Assembly: GCA_014728085.1 (NCBI GenBank)
Contig: WJMF01000110.1
Span: 1 to 58,278 of the forward strand
DNA length: 58,278 bases
From: Candidatus Zhuqueibacterota bacterium
Lineage (GTDB): Bacteria; Zhuqueibacterota; Zhuqueibacteria; Residuimicrobiales; Oceaniaggregativiventaceae
Direction of reading: 5' to 3'
This document shows, piece by piece, positions 16,191-25,141 of this stretch; within the stretch, counting starts at the first letter, position 1; the number at the start of each line of letters is the position of its first letter. The notes below the pieces were generated by a model, which saw only the letters and a program-made list of their open reading frames with translations, made no database searches and was not told the DNA's origin. The position numbers and the translations under genes are program-made.

Positions 16191-17207
16191 GTGAAAAAAG
16201 CTCTCGTATTTTTTATCAGTCTGTTACTGCTTACAAAGGCATTCAGCTTTGAAGTGGCCAAATATGCCGGTGAATTTCTCAGCACCGGTGCCGGGTCCAG
16301 GGCTCTGGCCATGGGGGGAACCTATGTTGCCATGTCCGGCGACGTCACCTCCGGCTATTGGAACCCTTCGGCTCTTGTTGATCTGCAATATCCCGAGATC
16401 GCCTTTATGCATTCACGCCGGTTTGGTGGTGTGGTCAATTACGATTATCTCGGTATGGCAACACCGTTTCGTTCAGGTTCTTCGCTGGGAATCGGTGTTA
16501 TTCGGCTAGCTGTGGATGATATACCCATTACCGCCATACCCCGTCCTGATCTGCCGATAGATGCGCTCTATACCGATGAATCGGGTACGATCATCGCGAA
16601 TCGGCCCTATATCGAAAAATCCGTTAATGATGCAGAATATGCGTTGTATCTGAGCTATGGACAAAAGCATTCAGAATCGTTTTATTATGGTCTCAATGCC
16701 AAATTTGTCAACAAGAGCGTCGGTGACTATTCAGCCTGGGGTATCGGATTTGATCTCGCCGCCTGGTTTCAACCCTTGTATGATCTTCAGCTGGGCATTA
16801 ATGTTCAGGATATCACCACAACATTGCTGGCCTGGAATACCGGCAAACGGGAACTGATTTCTCCTACCGTCAAAACCGGTTTGGGATATCCTTTCTCGAT
16901 TAAACGATTATCGAGTACATTGTATATGGCAGCGGATACCGATATTCGTTTTGAGGGACGCGATATTGCCGCGCAAGCGGCATACGGGCCGGTCAGCCTG
17001 GACTTTCATCTGGGTGCCGAATGGTTTTATAAACGACTCTTTGCCATCCGCATCGGAACGGATAGCGGCCATTTCACAGCTGGTGCCGGTATATGTCTGC
17101 CCAGACTCGATATCGACTATGCCTTTCTCAGCCATGACGAACTGGAAACCACACACCGGGTCTCTGTTCGCGTTCGTCTTGAAGAGTCCACATTTGCGCG
17201 AAAATAA
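16191..17207 (+). CDS. PorV/PorQ-family outer-membrane protein
   Basis: 338 residues from GTG 16191, with a signal peptide (about 1-20, MKKALVFFISLLLLTKAFSF). The mature start GEFLSTGAGSRALAMGGTYVA followed by SGYWNPSALVDL is the hallmark of the PorV/PorQ (FadL-like) beta-barrel family. In Bacteroidetes PorV shuttles T9SS cargo; in other FCB phyla such proteins are abundant and of unknown role. The presence of a T9SS sorting domain at 1-1944 makes a secretion link possible but unproven. It follows mutS by 19 nt and ends the run. Confidence 0.85.
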   Translation: MKKALVFFISLLLLTKAFSFEVAKYAGEFLSTGAGSRALAMGGTYVAMSGDVTSGYWNPSALVDLQYPEIAFMHSRRFGGVVNYDYLGMATPFRSGSSLGIGVIRLAVDDIPITAIPRPDLPIDALYTDESGTIIANRPYIEKSVNDAEYALYLSYGQKHSESFYYGLNAKFVNKSVGDYSAWGIGFDLAAWFQPLYDLQLGINVQDITTTLLAWNTGKRELISPTVKTGLGYPFSIKRLSSTLYMAADTDIRFEGRDIAAQAAYGPVSLDFHLGAEWFYKRLFAIRIGTDSGHFTAGAGICLPRLDIDYAFLSHDELETTHRVSVRVRLEESTFARK

Positions 17208-17227
17208 GGTATTATAAAAATAAACAG

Positions 17228-17256
17228 TTGACTGGGAAAAAATAAATTGCTAAATT
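17228..17256 (+). promoter_or_regulatory. Promoter for the yicC-gmk-rpoZ-coaBC operon
   Basis: -35 TTGACT (17228-17233), 17-bp spacer, -10 TAAATT (17251-17256), the same pattern as at 31183-31211. It predicts a leader of about 175 nt before yicC. Confidence 0.6.
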
Positions 17257-17393
17257 CATTGATGTTTTACCGAATTATTTTTGTCTCTATATTTGTCAAA
17301 CCGTTATACGACTGTTGTTATCCATCTGATCCCCGTTTGTAAAAAGAAGAGTTCGGACAGAACGATCCGTCAAAAACAATAGAGTATATTTAT

Positions 17394-17422
17394 CCGGTAC
17401 GTTATCGAAGACGTCCGGTTTT
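17394..17422 (+). promoter_or_regulatory. Hairpin in the yicC leader (possible weak terminator)
   Basis: CCGGTACGT (17394-17402) pairs with ACGTCCGG (17411-17418), an 8-bp stem with one bulged T and an 8-nt loop, followed by TTTT. It is 15 nt before the yicC ATG. The T-tract is short, so it may be a regulatory stem rather than a terminator. Confidence 0.4.
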
Positions 17423-17436
17423 AGACCTGGTGAATC

Positions 17437-18315
17437 ATGATTACAAGTATGACCGGATACGGTCAGGGCGTTGCCCGCAATGACCTGGTTGAATTTACAG
17501 CTGAAATAAAATCAGTCAATAATCGCTTTCTTGAAACGGTTATCAAATTACCGCGTATATTGTCCAGCTATGAGAATGATGCCAGGGAGCTCATCGGCAA
17601 ACAGATACACCGCGGCCGGATTATGGTATGGCTAAATATCTCTGAAGGAGCGGAACAACTGGGGCAACCGGTTCTGAATAAAGAGCTGGTAAAAAAGTAT
17701 CTGCAAATGGCGGCCGAACTGGAAAACGAGTTTTCGCTTACAGGCAATTTACCCCTGACTCAGCTGATGAATTTTCCCGATGTGATTGCGTTTCACGAAA
17801 GCGGGCAAGATCTCGAACCCCTCTGGCAATGCGCCAAAGAAGCCCTGCAGCAGGCACTGAATCAGCTCGTGGCGATGCGGAAAAAAGAGGGCGCAGAGCT
17901 TGAGAAAGATTTAAAACGGCGCATTAAAAATATACAACAACGCATGGAAAAGATCGAATCGCTGGCGCGCAATGCTCCCCGTGAAGAGTTGATGAAATTG
18001 CAGCAACGCCTGCAGACTCTGCTTAACGGCAAGGAGCTTGACCCGGAACGACTTGAGATGGAAGTCGCCATGATTGCCGACAAACTCGATATAACCGAAG
18101 AGTGCGTTCGCTTTGGCAGTCACAACCGGCTTTTTCTCGATGCCATCGATGCAAAGCAACCGGAAGGGCGGAAACTCAATTTTCTCCTGCAGGAAATGCA
18201 CCGCGAAGCCAATACCATTGCAGCCAAAGTCAATTCTGCAGAAATCGGCCATTTGGTTATCGAAATCAAAGAAAATATTGAGCAATTGCGAGAACAAGTA
18301 CAGAATATAGAATAA
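17437..18315 (+). CDS. yicC: YicC-family endoribonuclease
   Basis: 292 residues, normal length. It starts MITSMTGYGQGVA, the conserved YicC N-terminus, followed by EIKSVNNRFLE. The C-terminal DUF1732 region contains ERLEMEVAMIADKLDITEEC and the LNFLLQEMHREANTIAAK motif with the metal-binding His/Glu. YicC-type proteins are RNases acting on small RNAs and mRNA. Directly upstream of gmk, a widely conserved order. Confidence 0.93.
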   Translation: MITSMTGYGQGVARNDLVEFTAEIKSVNNRFLETVIKLPRILSSYENDARELIGKQIHRGRIMVWLNISEGAEQLGQPVLNKELVKKYLQMAAELENEFSLTGNLPLTQLMNFPDVIAFHESGQDLEPLWQCAKEALQQALNQLVAMRKKEGAELEKDLKRRIKNIQQRMEKIESLARNAPREELMKLQQRLQTLLNGKELDPERLEMEVAMIADKLDITEECVRFGSHNRLFLDAIDAKQPEGRKLNFLLQEMHREANTIAAKVNSAEIGHLVIEIKENIEQLREQVQNIE

Positions 18316-18912
18316 GTGAATTCACCACAATCATATAACGGCTTACTCGTTGCTATTTCATCGCCTTCAGGTGGCGGAAAAACCAGTTTGATCCAGGATG
18401 TATTAAAGGATAAAGCATTTCCCATTTCATATTCCGTCTCGATGACAACCAGGCCCCGGCGAGAAGGAGAGATAGATGGTCAGGATTACCTCTTTGTCGA
18501 TGAAGAGACCTTTCGCAACAAAATCAAAAAAAACGAATTCATCGAGTATGAAAGGGTACACGGATATTATTATGGTACACCGCGCCAGCCGTTGATGCGA
18601 TGGCTGACTGAGGGCAGGATTGTTCTTTTTGATATCGATGTAAAAGGTGCTTTGCAGATTCGAAACTATTTTAAGCACAATACGCTGTTGATTTTCCTCG
18701 CTCCCCCGGACATTGCAACTCTTAAAAAGCGGTTGCAGGGTCGCGATACGGAAACGCGAGAGCAAATTCAGAAGCGCCTGCACAGAGTGGATTTGGAGAT
18801 GGAAAAATCAAAATTGTTTGATCAGGTGGTTGTTAATCAAGATTTCGACGACACCGTCAGACAAGTGAAAGAGATCATAAAAAAACGTTTTTATATGATG
18901 AGGGAGGTTTAA
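18316..18912 (+). CDS. gmk: Guanylate kinase
   Basis: 198 residues from GTG 18316, immediately after the yicC stop. The P-loop is SSPSGGGKTS (about 15-24), then SVSMTTRPRREGEIDGQDY (GMP-binding), FIEYERVHGYYYGTP and VLFDIDVKGALQIR. It phosphorylates GMP to GDP, feeding GTP and (p)ppGpp pools. It is followed 1 nt later by rpoZ, a conserved pairing. Confidence 0.96.
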   Translation: MNSPQSYNGLLVAISSPSGGGKTSLIQDVLKDKAFPISYSVSMTTRPRREGEIDGQDYLFVDEETFRNKIKKNEFIEYERVHGYYYGTPRQPLMRWLTEGRIVLFDIDVKGALQIRNYFKHNTLLIFLAPPDIATLKKRLQGRDTETREQIQKRLHRVDLEMEKSKLFDQVVVNQDFDDTVRQVKEIIKKRFYMMREV

Positions 18913-18913
18913 A

Positions 18914-19198
18914 ATGGGTTCAACAATTCCTCTGGATGAACTTGAAAAGTATGCCGATAATGTTTATGAAGCGATCATTATGATCGCCAAACGGGCGGAT
19001 GAAATCAATAAAGTGCAGAAAAAGATGCTCGAAGCAGAAGTTGAAAACAATATGCCGTTTTCCGACGAGGAAGATGAGGAAGAGGCCTTTGTAACAGATC
19101 TGGTCGATCGCCAGTATCTTAAACTGCCAAAACCGACCACCATCGCACTGCAAGAGATGCTGGAAGGCAAACTCAAGAAAGAACAGCCGGAAGAATAA
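18914..19198 (+). CDS. rpoZ: RNA polymerase omega subunit
   Basis: 94 residues. The conserved helix includes VYEAIIMIAKRADEINK, and a DEEDEEEAF acidic stretch precedes the C-terminal tail. Omega helps assemble the beta' subunit and contributes to one ppGpp site. Strong ribosome binding site GGGAGG at the end of gmk. Identification rests on both the motif and the gmk-rpoZ-coaBC order. Confidence 0.9.
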   Translation: MGSTIPLDELEKYADNVYEAIIMIAKRADEINKVQKKMLEAEVENNMPFSDEEDEEEAFVTDLVDRQYLKLPKPTTIALQEMLEGKLKKEQPEE

Positions 19199-19226
19199 AG
19201 ATGAATATACCGGTTCAGGAGTCTAT

Positions 19227-20411
19227 ATGCTATCGGATAAAAACATTCTCATCGGAATTTGCGGAGGGATTGCTGCATATAAAACTGCTGAGCTGGTACG
19301 TTCTTTAAAAAAACAATCGGCTGCCGTGCGGGTCATGATGACAGCCGCCGCCCGGCAGTTTATCCATCCCCTGACTTTTGAAACCCTCTCTGAAGAGCCG
19401 GTTCTTACCGATCTCTTTGCTTCCGAACTAAAACCGGCAACTGTACATATCGATTGGGCCCGCTGGGCGGATTTAATTCTAATTTGTCCGGCGACGCTGA
19501 ATACCATCGGCAAAATTGCCAATGGTATCGCCGATAACGCGGTAACGACCACCCTTTTTGCAAGCCAGGTTCCTGTACTGTTTTGTCCTGCCATGAACAA
19601 AGCCATGGTCGAGCATCCGGCCTATATACAAAATGAAAAACGGCTAATAGAAACGGGCTATGAAATTGTTACCCCTGCTGCCGGATATCTGGCCTGTGGC
19701 GAATATGGTCCCGGCCGGCTGGCGAATATAGAGGAAATTATCGATAGCATCAGGATTTCACTATGTCCGACCAGGGATCTGGAGGGCAAACGCCTGCTCA
19801 TTACTGCGGGGCCGACGCGCGAAGCTATTGACCCGGTAAGATATCTCAGCAATCATTCATCCGGTAAAATGGGATATGCTCTGGCCGAACGTGCGCGCTG
19901 TCGTGGTGCCCAGGTTCACCTGATTAGCGGGCCGGTGAATCTCAGACCATTTCGGGGAGTGGAAACAACCCGCGTAAATTCGGCTGAGGAGATGTACAAG
20001 GCCGTTCACGATCGCTTTTCCTCCTGTGATATTTTCATCTCTGCAGCAGCCGTGAGTGATTATCGTGCAAAAGAAATATCCGACCAAAAAATAAAAAAAG
20101 AAAAAGGCTTGCCGGTAATTGAACTGACCGAGAATCCGGATATTCTGGCAAGTCTTCCCAAAAACAGATCTCAAATCGTTGTCGGATTTTCTGTGGAAAC
20201 AGATGATCTCATCGATCATTCTATCGCAAAAATAAAAAACAAGAATCTGGATTTTATCGTGGCAAATAATCCTTCAGAGCAAGGAGCTGGTTTTGATGTG
20301 GATACCAATAAAGTTACCATCATCGATAAAATGGGTGGCATTGATTCTTTGCCGCTGATGTCCAAGCTCGAGGTTGCAGATCGTATACTGGATCGTTCAA
20401 CGGGGAAATAG
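19227..20411 (+). CDS. coaBC: Bifunctional phosphopantothenoylcysteine decarboxylase / synthase
   Basis: 394 residues. The N-terminal flavoprotein CoaC domain (1-~175) has ICGGIAAYKTAELVR, the active-site His in VHIDWARWADLILICPAT, PAMN (LFCPAMNKAMVEHP) and the catalytic Cys in YLACGEYGPGRL. The C-terminal CoaB domain (~185-394) has LLITAGPTREAIDPVRYLSN, SSGKMGYALAE and the AAAVSDYR motif. Together they convert 4'-phosphopantothenate to 4'-phosphopantetheine in CoA synthesis. SD AGGAG, 28 nt after rpoZ. Confidence 0.96.
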   Translation: MLSDKNILIGICGGIAAYKTAELVRSLKKQSAAVRVMMTAAARQFIHPLTFETLSEEPVLTDLFASELKPATVHIDWARWADLILICPATLNTIGKIANGIADNAVTTTLFASQVPVLFCPAMNKAMVEHPAYIQNEKRLIETGYEIVTPAAGYLACGEYGPGRLANIEEIIDSIRISLCPTRDLEGKRLLITAGPTREAIDPVRYLSNHSSGKMGYALAERARCRGAQVHLISGPVNLRPFRGVETTRVNSAEEMYKAVHDRFSSCDIFISAAAVSDYRAKEISDQKIKKEKGLPVIELTENPDILASLPKNRSQIVVGFSVETDDLIDHSIAKIKNKNLDFIVANNPSEQGAGFDVDTNKVTIIDKMGGIDSLPLMSKLEVADRILDRSTGK

Positions 20412-20414
20412 AGT

Positions 20415-21098
20415 ATGAAAAGCATTGAATCTCTCGAGAAATTTATCCATCAGGAAATCGAATTATACGGAGATGAACTGGCCATTACCTTTTCGGCGCA
20501 AGAACGACAGAGCGATAAAGACCAACCTGCCTGGCAGGGAACAGATAATTTGAACGCATTTTCGGACATCATCAACAATTGTACGCTTTGTCCCCTGGCT
20601 AAACAACGAAATCAGTTTGTCTTTGGAAACGGGAATCCGGATGCCGATATTATGATTATCGGAGACAAACCGGGTCCCGAAGATGATGAAAGCGGGTTAA
20701 TCTTTGTCGGGCCTGATGGCAAGTTGCTGGATAAGATATTGGCTGCTATCGGACTAAAACGCTGGGATGTATACCTTTGTAATCTGGTTAAATGTCATCC
20801 CGAAGAGAACAGATCGCCGCAGCCCTTTGAAATTGACCGCTGCAGGCCTTATCTCCTCAAGCAAATTGAGCTGATTGATCCCTCAATTATTCTTTGTCTC
20901 GGTCATCTTGCTGCCACATCCATACTGGAGACAAATCGTCCAATGGAACAATTGCGGGGAGAGGTCATTAAACTGGGAGAACGTCGACTTGTCGTCACCC
21001 ATCATCCCGGGACCTTGCTAAAGAACAGAGACCTCAAGCGAGAAACCTGGCATGATGTACAATTGTTACAAAAGCTCTATAATCAAAAAACCGGGTAA
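20415..21098 (+). CDS. Family 4-type uracil-DNA glycosylase with [4Fe-4S] cluster
   Basis: 227 residues. It removes uracil from DNA. Likely cluster ligands are Cys56 and Cys59 (NCTLCPLAKQR), Cys127 (LVKCHPEEN) and Cys143 (DRCRPYL). Motif 1 is IIGDKPGPEDDESGLIFVG, where most family 4 enzymes have GEAPG. The later motif THHPGTLLKN corresponds to HPSxLLR. A ~40-residue N-terminal extension precedes the cluster. It starts 3 nt after coaBC and is followed by dnaB after 5 nt. The Glu-to-Asp and Ala-to-Lys changes in motif 1 leave some doubt about substrate range. Confidence 0.9.
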   Translation: MKSIESLEKFIHQEIELYGDELAITFSAQERQSDKDQPAWQGTDNLNAFSDIINNCTLCPLAKQRNQFVFGNGNPDADIMIIGDKPGPEDDESGLIFVGPDGKLLDKILAAIGLKRWDVYLCNLVKCHPEENRSPQPFEIDRCRPYLLKQIELIDPSIILCLGHLAATSILETNRPMEQLRGEVIKLGERRLVVTHHPGTLLKNRDLKRETWHDVQLLQKLYNQKTG

Positions 21099-21103
21099 AT
21101 CTG

Positions 21104-22480
21104 ATGAATAAAGAGAAAAACCAGCCTGTCCATATGCCGCCGCAGGCGGTAGAAGCAGAGATGGCAGTTTTGGGAGCCATTATGCTCGATTCGCAGGCGG
21201 CCAGCACTGCGTTTGAAATACTGGACGAGACCGCATTTTATCGGGATATACACCGGAAAATTTTTCTGGCTTCGCTATCGCTGTATGAAAGAAATGAACC
21301 GATCGATGTGCTGATGGTGGCGACCGAACTGAAGAAGAAAAATGATCTGGAAGCTATCGGTGGTGATTATTATCTTACCGAGCTTGTGGACAGATTGCCA
21401 TCCACAGCCAACGCCGAGTACTATTGCCGCATTGTACACGGAAAATCGCTTTTGCGCAAACTGATTACCATTTCAACGGAAATTCAGGATGACAGTTACC
21501 GCAGCAGTCAGGAACCGCATGAAATCATTGACGGGGCTGAAAAGAAAATTTTTGAACTTTCGGAAACCCGTCATCGCCGGGATTTTTCTCATATCAAGCC
21601 TATCCTGCACAAAACCATGGATGCCTATGAAGCTTATCATGGCCGCAAGGATGGTATTACCGGTGTCTCCACCGGATTTAAATTACTCGACAATCAACTC
21701 AGCGGTATGCAAAAATCCGAATTACTGATACTGGCAGCCCGTCCGTCCATGGGAAAAACGGCGCTGGCTCTGAATATCGCCACCAATGCGGCCAAAAAAG
21801 GTCATAAGGTTGCCATATTTAGTCTGGAGATGGCCTCCGTTCAGCTGACCATGCGATTATTGTGTTCGGAAACGCATATTGATGCCCACGCGGCCAGAAC
21901 CGGTCGTCTTCGCGAGGGGGATTGGATGCGGCTTTCCACGATGGCGGGAGAAATCGCCAAACTGGATATTTTTATCGATGATTCTCCGGGGATGAACATA
22001 CTGGAGATACGGTCCAAAGCGCGTCGGCTCAAGATGGAGCATAAAATTGATTTGCTGATCATTGATTATCTGCAGTTGATTCGCGGCGTCGGTCGCATTG
22101 AATCGCGACAGATTGAAATTGCCATGATTTCCCAGGCGCTTAAAGGGCTGGCCAAAGAATTGGAAATTCCGGTTCTGTCGCTGTCCCAGTTATCCCGGGC
22201 AGTGGAATCGCGCAGCGGAGATCGCCGTCCGATGCTGTCGGACTTGCGCGAGTCCGGCGCTATCGAACAGGATGCTGATGTTGTGATGTTTATATATCGC
22301 CCCGCGGCATATGGGCCGGTAGAACCTGAACAGGAAAATCTTGCTGAAGTAATTGTCGCCAAACAACGCAACGGGCCGGTAGGAACGATAGAATTGGCTT
22401 TTGTTCGTGAGTTCGTTTTATTTACGGATATGGAAAAATACGCCAAAGAAGTAGAAATGGTTTCGCCTGATCCCTTCTAG
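21104..22480 (+). CDS. dnaB: Replicative DNA helicase DnaB
   Basis: 458 residues. The N-terminal helical domain (PPQAVEAEMAVLGAIMLD, about 10-110) is joined by a linker to the RecA-like motor. Walker A is ARPSMGKT (212-219, Lys218), H1a is VAIFSLEMASVQLTMRLL, Walker B is LLIIDYLQLI, and SQLSRAVESRSGDRRPMLSDLRESGAIEQDAD is present in two blocks. It forms the hexameric ring at the replication fork and is loaded with DnaC/DnaI-type factors, none of which are seen here. No intein. Confidence 0.97.
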   Translation: MNKEKNQPVHMPPQAVEAEMAVLGAIMLDSQAASTAFEILDETAFYRDIHRKIFLASLSLYERNEPIDVLMVATELKKKNDLEAIGGDYYLTELVDRLPSTANAEYYCRIVHGKSLLRKLITISTEIQDDSYRSSQEPHEIIDGAEKKIFELSETRHRRDFSHIKPILHKTMDAYEAYHGRKDGITGVSTGFKLLDNQLSGMQKSELLILAARPSMGKTALALNIATNAAKKGHKVAIFSLEMASVQLTMRLLCSETHIDAHAARTGRLREGDWMRLSTMAGEIAKLDIFIDDSPGMNILEIRSKARRLKMEHKIDLLIIDYLQLIRGVGRIESRQIEIAMISQALKGLAKELEIPVLSLSQLSRAVESRSGDRRPMLSDLRESGAIEQDADVVMFIYRPAAYGPVEPEQENLAEVIVAKQRNGPVGTIELAFVREFVLFTDMEKYAKEVEMVSPDPF

Positions 22481-22539
22481 ATTCGATTTCTGATCTGCCG
22501 AATAATTTTTCCAAAAAGTGCATAAATTTAATTTTTTTG

Positions 22540-22568
22540 TTGATTTTTACTTTGTAAGGAATTAATTT
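22540..22568 (+). promoter_or_regulatory. Weak candidate promoter for rel
   Basis: -35 TTGATT (22540-22545), 17-bp spacer, -10 TAATTT (22563-22568). The -10 matches poorly, but the AT-rich 120-nt gap after dnaB suggests a separate start. Confidence 0.3.
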
Positions 22569-22627
22569 ACAAATGGTTAGTATGGCATGAGGGTGAATTT
22601 TCCTTGCAATTTGTATCAGGAAAGATA

Positions 22628-24769
22628 ATGGACGAACATTATGAAAAAGTGTTCCAGGGACTCGTCCGTCGGATCAAACGCTATAATCCCAGTGTTGATG
22701 TCGATTTACTCAACCGTGCGTTTGATTTCTCCTATCAGGCACATGCGTCACAGCTGCGCAAATCGGGAGAACCCTATTTTGAACATCCTCTCGAGGTCGC
22801 AAAGATTTTGACCAATCTGAAAATGGATTATGAAACCATTGCCGGCGGTGTTTTGCACGATGTCGCCGAAGATACGGAGGTGAGTGTCGAGCAGGTCAGT
22901 GAGGAATTTGGCAAAAATATTGCGCTGCTGGTGGACGGCGTCACCAAGATTTCCGAACTCAAATTGCTGGGATTTGAAGCACAACAGGCTGAGAATTTCA
23001 GAAAAATGCTGCTCTCTATGGTACGCGATATTCGCGTGATCCTGATAAAATTTGCTGACCGTTTGCACAATATGCGTACGCTGGAACACTTGCCGGAAAA
23101 GAAACGAGAGCGTATTGCTCTGGAGACCAGGGAAGTCTATGCCCCTCTGGCACATCGCCTGGGGCTGGCAAAAATTAAATGGGAACTCGAAGACCTTTCA
23201 TTCAAGCATCTGGAACCGGATGCTTACTTTAATATATATGAAAAAATCAATACAAGTCTTCGCGACCGCGAGAACACAATTCTCAAAGTAACCAAACCGA
23301 TCCGCAAGGCATTGGTCGATGCCAATATTAACGCCAGATTTGAGGGACGGCCGAAACATTTTTTTAGTATTTATAACAAAATGACCAGACGAGGAGTGCC
23401 GTTTGAGGAGATCTATGATTTGCTGGCAATCAGGATCGTCGTTGAAAAGCTCGAAGATTGTTATCACGCTCTCGGCATCGTTCATTCTTTGTTTACGCCG
23501 TTGCATGAACGCTTTAAGGACTATGTGGCGATGCCAAAGTTCAACGGTTATCAATCCCTGCACACGACCATTATCGGACCGGCCGGGAAACGTATTGAAA
23601 TTCAAATTCGCACTGAACAGATGCACCGAACCGCCGAGGATGGTATCGCGGCACACTGGCGCTATAAAGAAGGTCGGCTTCGTGAAGATGACCTTGATCA
23701 GCACTTGATTTGGTTGCGACAAGTTCTCGAAGGAGAAGACAGAGAGCCGGGTTCTTCATTTCTGGATCACTTGAAAGTGAATCTCTTTCAGGATGAAGTA
23801 TTCGTTTTTACACCCAAGGGCGATCTGCATCGCCTGGCTTCAAAATCTACCCCTGTTGATTTTGCCTTTTCCGTTCATACCGATGTCGGTTTGCACTGTC
23901 TTGCCGCCAAGATCAACGGCAAAATTGTACCGCTCAGCCATGGACTCAAAAGCGGGGATACTGTAGAAATCATCACATCTTCGAATCAACGTCCGAATGA
24001 AGACTGGCTACAATTCGTTGTTACCAGCAAAGCCCGCAGCCGGATTAAAAAATATATTCGCGACGATCAACAGGAAAACAGTATCCAGCTGGGTGAGGAA
24101 ATTCTTTCAAAAGCCCTTGCCAAATATGGCAAAAAGCTAAAGGAAACAGACCTAAAAGATTTGTTTGAGCAGTTTAATGTCAAAGATGAAATTCAGCTTT
24201 TCGCCGCCATTGGAAGAGGGGATATTAAACTCGAGACGATACTCAAGAAATTGGTTCCGGAAGAAAAAGAGAGCACAGAGGACAAATCTTTTCTTAAAAA
24301 GTTTATCGAACGGGCGCGTAAATCGAGCAGGGGTATTCGGGTAGCCGGTATGGATAACATTATGATTACGTTTGGCAAGTGTTGTAATCCCGTTCCGGGT
24401 GAACCCATTACCGGTATTGTTACCAAAGGCAGGGGTATTGTTGTACACACCAATCGGTGTAAGAATTTAATGCGATTGATGCAGGATCCGGATCGAATCG
24501 TTGATGTCTCATGGGACGTTGAAAAGGGCAGCAGATTTTTGTCCGGAATTTATTTCCTCGGTGAAAGACGGAACAAATTGCTATCTGAAGTATCAGAAAC
24601 CGTCTCGTTACTGGATGGCCATATCGATAATGTGAATATGAAATCTGATAATTCGCTGGTGAATTGTAGTATGGGCATCGAAGTGTACGGGTTGGCGCAT
24701 CTGAATCGTATTATTACTAAAATCAAAAAAATACCCGGTATCATTTCCGTCGCGAGATTAAACGAATAA
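22628..24769 (+). CDS. rel: Bifunctional (p)ppGpp synthetase/hydrolase (Rel/SpoT family)
   Basis: 713 residues from ATG 22628 (AGGAAAG upstream); a TTG at 22604 is in frame but unlikely. Domains in order: HD hydrolase with GGVLHDVAEDT, synthetase with GRPKHFFSIYNKM and the RFKDYVAMPKFNGYQSLHTT block, TGS (VFVFTPKGDLHRLASKSTPV), zinc-finger-like CC domain (FGKCCNPVPGEPITG, HTNRCKN) and C-terminal ACT. The intact HD residues and RFKD (not EFDD) signature indicate both hydrolysis and synthesis. It mediates the stringent response. Confidence 0.96.
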   Translation: MDEHYEKVFQGLVRRIKRYNPSVDVDLLNRAFDFSYQAHASQLRKSGEPYFEHPLEVAKILTNLKMDYETIAGGVLHDVAEDTEVSVEQVSEEFGKNIALLVDGVTKISELKLLGFEAQQAENFRKMLLSMVRDIRVILIKFADRLHNMRTLEHLPEKKRERIALETREVYAPLAHRLGLAKIKWELEDLSFKHLEPDAYFNIYEKINTSLRDRENTILKVTKPIRKALVDANINARFEGRPKHFFSIYNKMTRRGVPFEEIYDLLAIRIVVEKLEDCYHALGIVHSLFTPLHERFKDYVAMPKFNGYQSLHTTIIGPAGKRIEIQIRTEQMHRTAEDGIAAHWRYKEGRLREDDLDQHLIWLRQVLEGEDREPGSSFLDHLKVNLFQDEVFVFTPKGDLHRLASKSTPVDFAFSVHTDVGLHCLAAKINGKIVPLSHGLKSGDTVEIITSSNQRPNEDWLQFVVTSKARSRIKKYIRDDQQENSIQLGEEILSKALAKYGKKLKETDLKDLFEQFNVKDEIQLFAAIGRGDIKLETILKKLVPEEKESTEDKSFLKKFIERARKSSRGIRVAGMDNIMITFGKCCNPVPGEPITGIVTKGRGIVVHTNRCKNLMRLMQDPDRIVDVSWDVEKGSRFLSGIYFLGERRNKLLSEVSETVSLLDGHIDNVNMKSDNSLVNCSMGIEVYGLAHLNRIITKIKKIPGIISVARLNE

Positions 24770-24787
24770 CAAAGTAAGGAGTGTACC

Positions 24788-25105
24788 ATGGAGGCCAAAA
24801 CCACGATCACCAAAAAAGATGTTGCAAAACGTACCGCAAAGATCGTTGGAGAAAAGATTTATCTTACCGAAAAAGTTGTTGATGGGATTTTTCAGGCTTT
24901 GCGTGAATTTATGTCAGATGCCGATCCTGAAATTCGTATCGAAATACGGGATTTTGGCGTTTTTGAGGTCAAAAAGACAAAGCCCAAACCCAAAGCCAGA
25001 AATCCCAAAACGGGTGAAATTATTTATGTACCAGCGCGGCGGAAAACCCACTTTAAGGCCGGCAAATTGTTAAAAGAAAAATTAAAACAACCGCTTGAAG
25101 AATAG
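24788..25105 (+). CDS. HU/IHF-family DNA-binding protein (second paralogue)
   Basis: 105 residues. TITKKDVAKRTAKIVGEKIY is an IHF-like N-terminus, then IEIRDFGVFEVKKTKPKPKA and the DNA-wrapping arm ARNPKTGEIIYVPARR, whose Pro kinks DNA. The sequence differs from the HU at 8727, so the two probably have separate roles. Ribosome binding site AAGGAG 10 nt upstream, 18 nt after rel. ruvX follows. Confidence 0.93.
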   Translation: MEAKTTITKKDVAKRTAKIVGEKIYLTEKVVDGIFQALREFMSDADPEIRIEIRDFGVFEVKKTKPKPKARNPKTGEIIYVPARRKTHFKAGKLLKEKLKQPLEE

Positions 25106-25141
25106 CCGTTGCATGATTATTGTTTCCCGGCTGCAAAGAAC

